The notes below the pieces were generated by a model. The model saw only the letters and a list, made by a program, of their open reading frames with translations. It was not told the DNA's origin and made no database searches. A stretch of DNA of 64,000 nt from Actinoplanes campanulatus (GTDB lineage: Bacteria > Actinomycetota > Actinomycetes > Mycobacteriales > Micromonosporaceae): assembly GCF_014647795.1 (NCBI RefSeq), contig NZ_BMPW01000004.1, positions 124,001 through 188,000 of the forward strand. The letters are read 5' to 3'. Made by a program: the position numbers and the translations under genes. Positions 60,388 through 64,000 of this stretch are shown here, piece after piece (positions within the stretch are counted from its first letter, which is position 1; each line of letters starts with the position of its first letter).

Positions 60388-62511
60388 ATGGCGGACAAGG
60401 GGAACCGGGGATCACTGGCCGTGATGGCCGGGGTCGTCGTGCTGTTGCACCTGGCCGGATTCTGGGCACTCGACGGACTGCCGCCACAGTTCCCACTCGG
60501 GGTCTTCGTCGTCGCCTACCTGCTGGGCATGCGCTGGGCCTTCGAACCGGGCAACACCGCCGCCGTCGACCGGGCCGGTGATCGCATCGCCGGGCTCGGG
60601 CGAAGCGCCACCATGGCCGCGTTCTGGTTCGCGCTCGGGTTCGCGACCACCGTCTACGTCCTGGCCGTGCTCTTCACGATCGGCCTGCAGATGCTCGCGT
60701 GGCGCGACCGGCCGGTGATCCTGGACGGCTCCTTCACCGGCGTCTTCCTGGGCATCTTCGGCATCCTCCAGTTCGTCGCCCTGATCGGCGCCGTACGGAT
60801 GCGGCGTGACGGATCGTCGCCGCCGGTCCGCCTCGAGGGCTTCCTCGGCCGGGTGAGCAGCGCCTGGCAGCTGTTCCCGGTCGGCCTGCTCCTGGGCTTC
60901 GGCCTGTTCCTCGCCGTGGAGGTGGGCCTGCTGGTCCTGGCCGCCGGACAGTTGGCCCTGGTAGCGCCGATGTACCTGACGTGGGTCCTGCCGATGGTCT
61001 TCGCGGCCGGCATGTCCCTCGGAGCGACCCTGCAGGGTGCCGCCGGCGCCCGCATCGATGGCAGGCTCCCGGTTCTCAACATCGCGTTCACCGCGGCCGC
61101 CGCCGTGGTGGCGCTGATCGCGAGTGCCGTGCGCGTGCTGGGTCCCGTGCCCGACGGATTCCTCGGCCGGCTCCTCGGCTTTCTCGGCGACGTGTTCGTG
61201 GCCCTCTTCCGCCTGCTCCGCCGCCTGCTGAACTACCTGCTCGACCGCCCCGGCCTGCTGCTGCTCCTGCTGATCGTGCTGGTGGTCGTGGTGGCCCTCC
61301 GGCGGCGCAAGACCGACTCGGGGAGCGGCGCCGCGCCGGCCAAACCCGCCCGCACGGCTGCGTCTCCCGGCCCGGCCAAGCCCGGCCGGGCCGACCGTGT
61401 CCGAACCGCCCTGCGCGACCGCAAGGAGGCCGGCGCCCGCAAGAAGGCCGTCCGCGAGCAGGAGAGGCAGGCCCGGGAGCGGGAGAAGGCGGCGCAGAGG
61501 GCCCGTCAGGAGGCGGCCGCCCGCAGCGCCGCCGCCCCGCGCCCGGCCGTGGCCCCGGCCACCCAACGGTCGGCCCCGGCCCCGGCCACCTACGCCCGCG
61601 GTCGTGCCACCACTGCCGACCGCCCCCAGCCGGCGCGCGCCACCGCGCGCCCGGCCCAGGCCGCGCCGCCGCCGGTCGTGGCCGCAGCGCCGCCTGTGCG
61701 CGCCGCCGCAGCGCCGCGGCCCGCGCGAGCGACCGCCACCCCGCCCGCCCAGCCGGTGGCGGCCGCGGCGGTCAGCCCGGTGGTGCAGCCGGTGGTGGTG
61801 CAGCCGGTGGCGGCCGCCCCGGTCAGCCCCGCGGTGCAGCCCGTCGTCTACGGCCGGCCGGTCGTGGTCACCGACCCCGACTACACGGAAACGATCGTGG
61901 CGGAGTCCCTCCCGGGAGGACAGACCGGCATCGCCATCGTCACGGGAGCCGGCGCCGGCCTGGGCCGGGCCATCGCGCTGGGCCTGGCCGGCGCCGGGTA
62001 CGGGATCCTCGCCGCCGACCTGGACGCCGACAGTGCCGCCGCCTGCGCCACGCAGGCCCGCGGCTACGGTGTGCCCGCCCAGGCCGTCCGCCCGGATGTC
62101 CGCCAACCCGGCTACCTGGAGCGGATCGTGGCGGTGGCCGACGAGTGGGGCGGCCCGGTGGTCCTCGTGAACGCGGGCGCCGGCGGCTGGCCCAGCCCGG
62201 TGACCGGCCGGACCGCCGAGATGCACCTGACCGACCTGACCAGGGAATCCATGCGGATCCGTGGCGGCGGCGCGATCCTCAACGTGGTCCCGTCGGCCTC
62301 CGCCGACACCCCCGCCCTGGTCCGTTTCACCGCCGACCGGTCCGCGGACCGCGACGGCGTACGGATCATGTGCCTGACCACCGACCAGCCGTTCACGACA
62401 CCGGACGAGGCGGTGACCGCGGTGCTGGACCTGATCCGCCACGGCCGGGCCGGCACGGTGGTGGCCCTCCAGAGCTGGAACCCCACCCCCGGGACCGTCC
62501 CGCTGCCCTGA
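60388..62511 (+). CDS. NiCoT-fold membrane protein without metal ligands, fused to SDR-like domain
   Basis: 707 residues from ATG 60388, with GAAGGGAAG in front. Residues 1-310 have eight or so helices that follow the NiCoT (HoxN/NixA) pattern: YLLGMRWAFEPGNTAAVDRA in place of GLRHAFDADHIAAIDN, WFALGFATTVYVL in place of FFSLGHSTVV, LFPVGLLLGFGLFLAVEVGL in place of YPLGFLFGLGFDTATEIA, and VFAAGMSLGATLQG in place of FAAGMSLVDTTDG. Every signature His/Asp is lost. A basic coiled region and an Ala/Pro/Arg-rich linker (about 325-505) lead to a Rossmann domain (about 515-700) with IAIVTGAGAGLGRAIALGLA and LVNAGAGG, but with no YxxxK. Function unknown; both halves look non-catalytic. Confidence 0.82.
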   Translation: MADKGNRGSLAVMAGVVVLLHLAGFWALDGLPPQFPLGVFVVAYLLGMRWAFEPGNTAAVDRAGDRIAGLGRSATMAAFWFALGFATTVYVLAVLFTIGLQMLAWRDRPVILDGSFTGVFLGIFGILQFVALIGAVRMRRDGSSPPVRLEGFLGRVSSAWQLFPVGLLLGFGLFLAVEVGLLVLAAGQLALVAPMYLTWVLPMVFAAGMSLGATLQGAAGARIDGRLPVLNIAFTAAAAVVALIASAVRVLGPVPDGFLGRLLGFLGDVFVALFRLLRRLLNYLLDRPGLLLLLLIVLVVVVALRRRKTDSGSGAAPAKPARTAASPGPAKPGRADRVRTALRDRKEAGARKKAVREQERQAREREKAAQRARQEAAARSAAAPRPAVAPATQRSAPAPATYARGRATTADRPQPARATARPAQAAPPPVVAAAPPVRAAAAPRPARATATPPAQPVAAAAVSPVVQPVVVQPVAAAPVSPAVQPVVYGRPVVVTDPDYTETIVAESLPGGQTGIAIVTGAGAGLGRAIALGLAGAGYGILAADLDADSAAACATQARGYGVPAQAVRPDVRQPGYLERIVAVADEWGGPVVLVNAGAGGWPSPVTGRTAEMHLTDLTRESMRIRGGGAILNVVPSASADTPALVRFTADRSADRDGVRIMCLTTDQPFTTPDEAVTAVLDLIRHGRAGTVVALQSWNPTPGTVPLP

Positions 62512-62550
62512 ACCCCGGCCGGCCGCCCGGCGTGGCGGGCGGCCGGCCGG

Positions 62551-63648
62551 CTACCTGGTGAGTGGCGACAACTTCGGATCGTCGGCGTACGCCTCGGCCG
62601 CGTTGGTCTTGGTCACGATGACCGGCGGCAGCAGGTAGGCCGGAACCACCTTGACCCCGTTGTCGTACGACTTGGTGTCGTTGACCGTCGGCTGATTCCC
62701 GGCCTGCAACGTCTTGACCATGTTGACGGTCTCCGCGACAAGCTTGCGAGTGTCCTTGTTGATGGTCGAGTACTGTTCACCCGCCATGATCGACTTGACC
62801 GATTCGACCTCCGAGTCCTGTCCGGTGACGATCGGGATCGGCTTCCCGGCCCCCTTGATCGACGTGATGATCGCGCGCGCGAGCGTGTCGTTCGGCGACA
62901 GCACCCCGTCGAGCGTCTTGTCGCCCGCATAGGTGGAGTTGAGCAGCGAGTCCATCCGGCTCTGCGCGTTCTCCGCCTTCCACCCCTGGGTCGCGGTCTG
63001 CTTCACGTCGGTCTGACCGGAACCGACCACCACCTCGCCGCGTTCGATCAGCGGTTTGAGCACGTCCATCGCCCCGTTGAAGAACACCCCGGAATTGTTG
63101 TCGTCCGGCGATCCGGAGAACAGTTCGATCGTCCACGGCCCGGTGGCCTTGCGCGACTTCATCCCGTCCAGAAGCGCCTGTCCCTGCAATTGCCCGACCT
63201 TGAAGTTGTCGAACGCGATGTAGTAATCCACGTCCGGCGTGTTGGTGATCAGCCGGTCATAGGCGACGACCACGGCACCGGATTGTTTGGCCTGCGACAC
63301 CTGTGTGGACAACTGCGCGGCGTCGGTCGCCCCGATCACGATCACCTTGGCGCCCTTGGTGATCATCGCGGTGATCTGCGCCTGCTGATCGGCCACGGTG
63401 GTGGACGCGCCCGCGTACTGCACGTCCGACTGGAAGCCCGCCTCTTTCAGACCGTCGGTGAACAGGTCACCGGCGAGCACCCAGTTCTCCGACGTCTTCG
63501 AGGGCAGCGCCACGCCGATCAGCGCGTCGGCCGCGAACCCCTTCTCGGGCGCCGTCGAGCCCGATTCCGAGCGTTCCGATCCACAGCCGCTCGCCACCAG
63601 GGCCGCGACAAATCCAACCGCCAAAACCTTGTGAAGAGGGGTACGCAT
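62551..63648 (-). CDS. Sugar ABC transporter substrate-binding lipoprotein (ChvE/xylose type)
   Basis: 365 residues from ATG 63648, with AAGGTGA nine bases upstream. The lipobox LVASGC lies near residue 22. The fold is that of family 1 periplasmic sugar-binding proteins: LIGVALPSKTSENWVLAGDL, GAKVIVIGATDAAQLSTQVS, VVAYDRLITNTPDVDYYIAF, LSPNDTLARAIITSIKGAG and PIVTGQDSEVESVKSIMAGE. These match the ChvE group, which binds xylose, glucose, galactose or arabinose. The permease gene follows 1 kb upstream in coordinates... that is, it lies before this one on the minus strand's right side at 63656 and shares the operon. Confidence 0.9.
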   Translation of the reverse strand: MRTPLHKVLAVGFVAALVASGCGSERSESGSTAPEKGFAADALIGVALPSKTSENWVLAGDLFTDGLKEAGFQSDVQYAGASTTVADQQAQITAMITKGAKVIVIGATDAAQLSTQVSQAKQSGAVVVAYDRLITNTPDVDYYIAFDNFKVGQLQGQALLDGMKSRKATGPWTIELFSGSPDDNNSGVFFNGAMDVLKPLIERGEVVVGSGQTDVKQTATQGWKAENAQSRMDSLLNSTYAGDKTLDGVLSPNDTLARAIITSIKGAGKPIPIVTGQDSEVESVKSIMAGEQYSTINKDTRKLVAETVNMVKTLQAGNQPTVNDTKSYDNGVKVVPAYLLPPVIVTKTNAAEAYADDPKLSPLTR

Positions 63649-63655
63649 GAAGCGA

Positions 63656-64000
63656 TCACCTTCCTGGCAGAAATTCGGCTTCACGAGTCGAGGTGTCCGG
63701 CGCGGGGATCCGCGGCGGCTCGCGGCGGAACGGGCGCATCAACGATCCGATGACCGAGAAGCGCCCCTGTTTCTTGTTGTAGACGTCGAGCGCGACCGCC
63801 CCGAGCAGGAACAGCCCCTTGATGATCTGGACCATGTCGGCGCCGGTGCCGATGAGCTGGAGCCCGTTGTTGAGCACCGCCATGACCAGGCCGCCGACGA
63901 TCGACCCGCTGACCGTGCCGAGACCGCCGGAGACCGCGGCCCCGCCGATGAAGACGGCCGCGATGGCGTCGAGTTCCCAGTTCAGCCCGTCCTGCGGCCC
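63656..64000 (-). CDS. Sugar ABC transporter permease (MmsB/XylH type), 3' part only
   Basis: The frame is open to the right edge; 114 C-terminal residues are seen. ELDAIAAVFIGGAAVSGGLG followed by TVSGSIVGGLVMAVLNNGLQ is the conserved EAA-like and membrane-helix region of BPD_transp_2 permeases; GADMVQIIKGLFLLGAVALD is the last helix, and a basic tail with RRFRREPPRIP-like sequence ends it. It moves the sugar bound by the lipoprotein encoded just beyond its end, 7 bp away on the same strand. The ATPase gene would lie off the right edge. Confidence 0.88.
   Translation of the reverse strand, partial: GPQDGLNWELDAIAAVFIGGAAVSGGLGTVSGSIVGGLVMAVLNNGLQLIGTGADMVQIIKGLFLLGAVALDVYNKKQGRFSVIGSLMRPFRREPPRIPAPDTSTREAEFLPGR

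Noticed and set aside
1-64000. tRNA genes, rRNA genes, attachment sites or IS transposases
   Set aside because: None was recognised by eye on either strand; a tRNAscan-SE and ISfinder search would be decisive.

Overview
The window is very GC-rich, dense in genes and full of GTG starts, Tat/Sec-exported carbohydrate-active enzymes, LacI regulators, multi-PAS hybrid kinases and decayed DUF5753/DUF397 genes. This points to a filamentous actinomycete, most likely Micromonosporaceae (Actinoplanes-like). That placement is inferred from gene content; no 16S rRNA or other marker gene is present. No tRNA, rRNA, CRISPR array, IS transposase or replication origin was recognised.

Layout. 1-6.9 kb: a four-gene plus-strand operon encoding a truncated discoidin/Ig-like protein, a GH43 arabinanase-like enzyme with discoidin domains, a small WxL-like exported protein and a DUF916-like membrane-anchored partner. 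6.9-12.7 kb: a hybrid histidine kinase, a histidine phosphatase, a DUF1295 membrane enzyme and a GGDEF-EAL protein. 12.7-16.7 kb: an arabinan module of GH127 beta-L-arabinofuranosidase and GH43-AbfB, with a consensus-like promoter overlapped by a GTTATCGATAAC palindrome. 16.7-19.1 kb: noncoding hairpin repeats, a GNAT gene and decayed DUF397/DUF5753 genes. 19.1-27.5 kb: mixed housekeeping and secreted genes (VIT1-like transporter, kinase, GH19 chitinase, lipase-like hydrolase, snapalysin, AEC transporter, small membrane proteins). 27.5-32.6 kb: a DUF4331/TPR/NicO cassette.

33.8-44.2 kb is a secreted glucan-attack cluster. Two paralogous LacI regulators bracket two discoidin-DUF1996 proteins, a GH16-like/GH5-like multidomain protein and an intact GH16 laminarinase-type enzyme. 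Copies of a GGAAAGCGCTTTCC-type operator lie in its promoters, and a perfect copy lies in front of the distant pectate lyase gene at 58.4-59.9 kb, so the genes probably form one polysaccharide regulon. 44.3-52.1 kb holds a MetE-like gene and a phosphorelay island of three kinases. 52.2-58.1 kb has a RibD-like reductase, a metallopeptidase-like protein, a small membrane protein and an XRE-cupin/MFS efflux pair. 60.4-62.5 kb encodes an unusual fusion of a NiCoT-fold protein lacking its metal ligands with a short-chain-dehydrogenase-like domain. The right edge enters a ChvE/MmsB-type sugar ABC transporter.

Two noncoding elements (32860-33805 and 54633-56062) are homologous, lie in opposite orientation, and each ends in inverted copies of about 140 bp beginning TGGTCGAGG. 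Neither carries a convincing gene. With the metal-site-free NiCoT-SDR fusion, they are the least expected items here.
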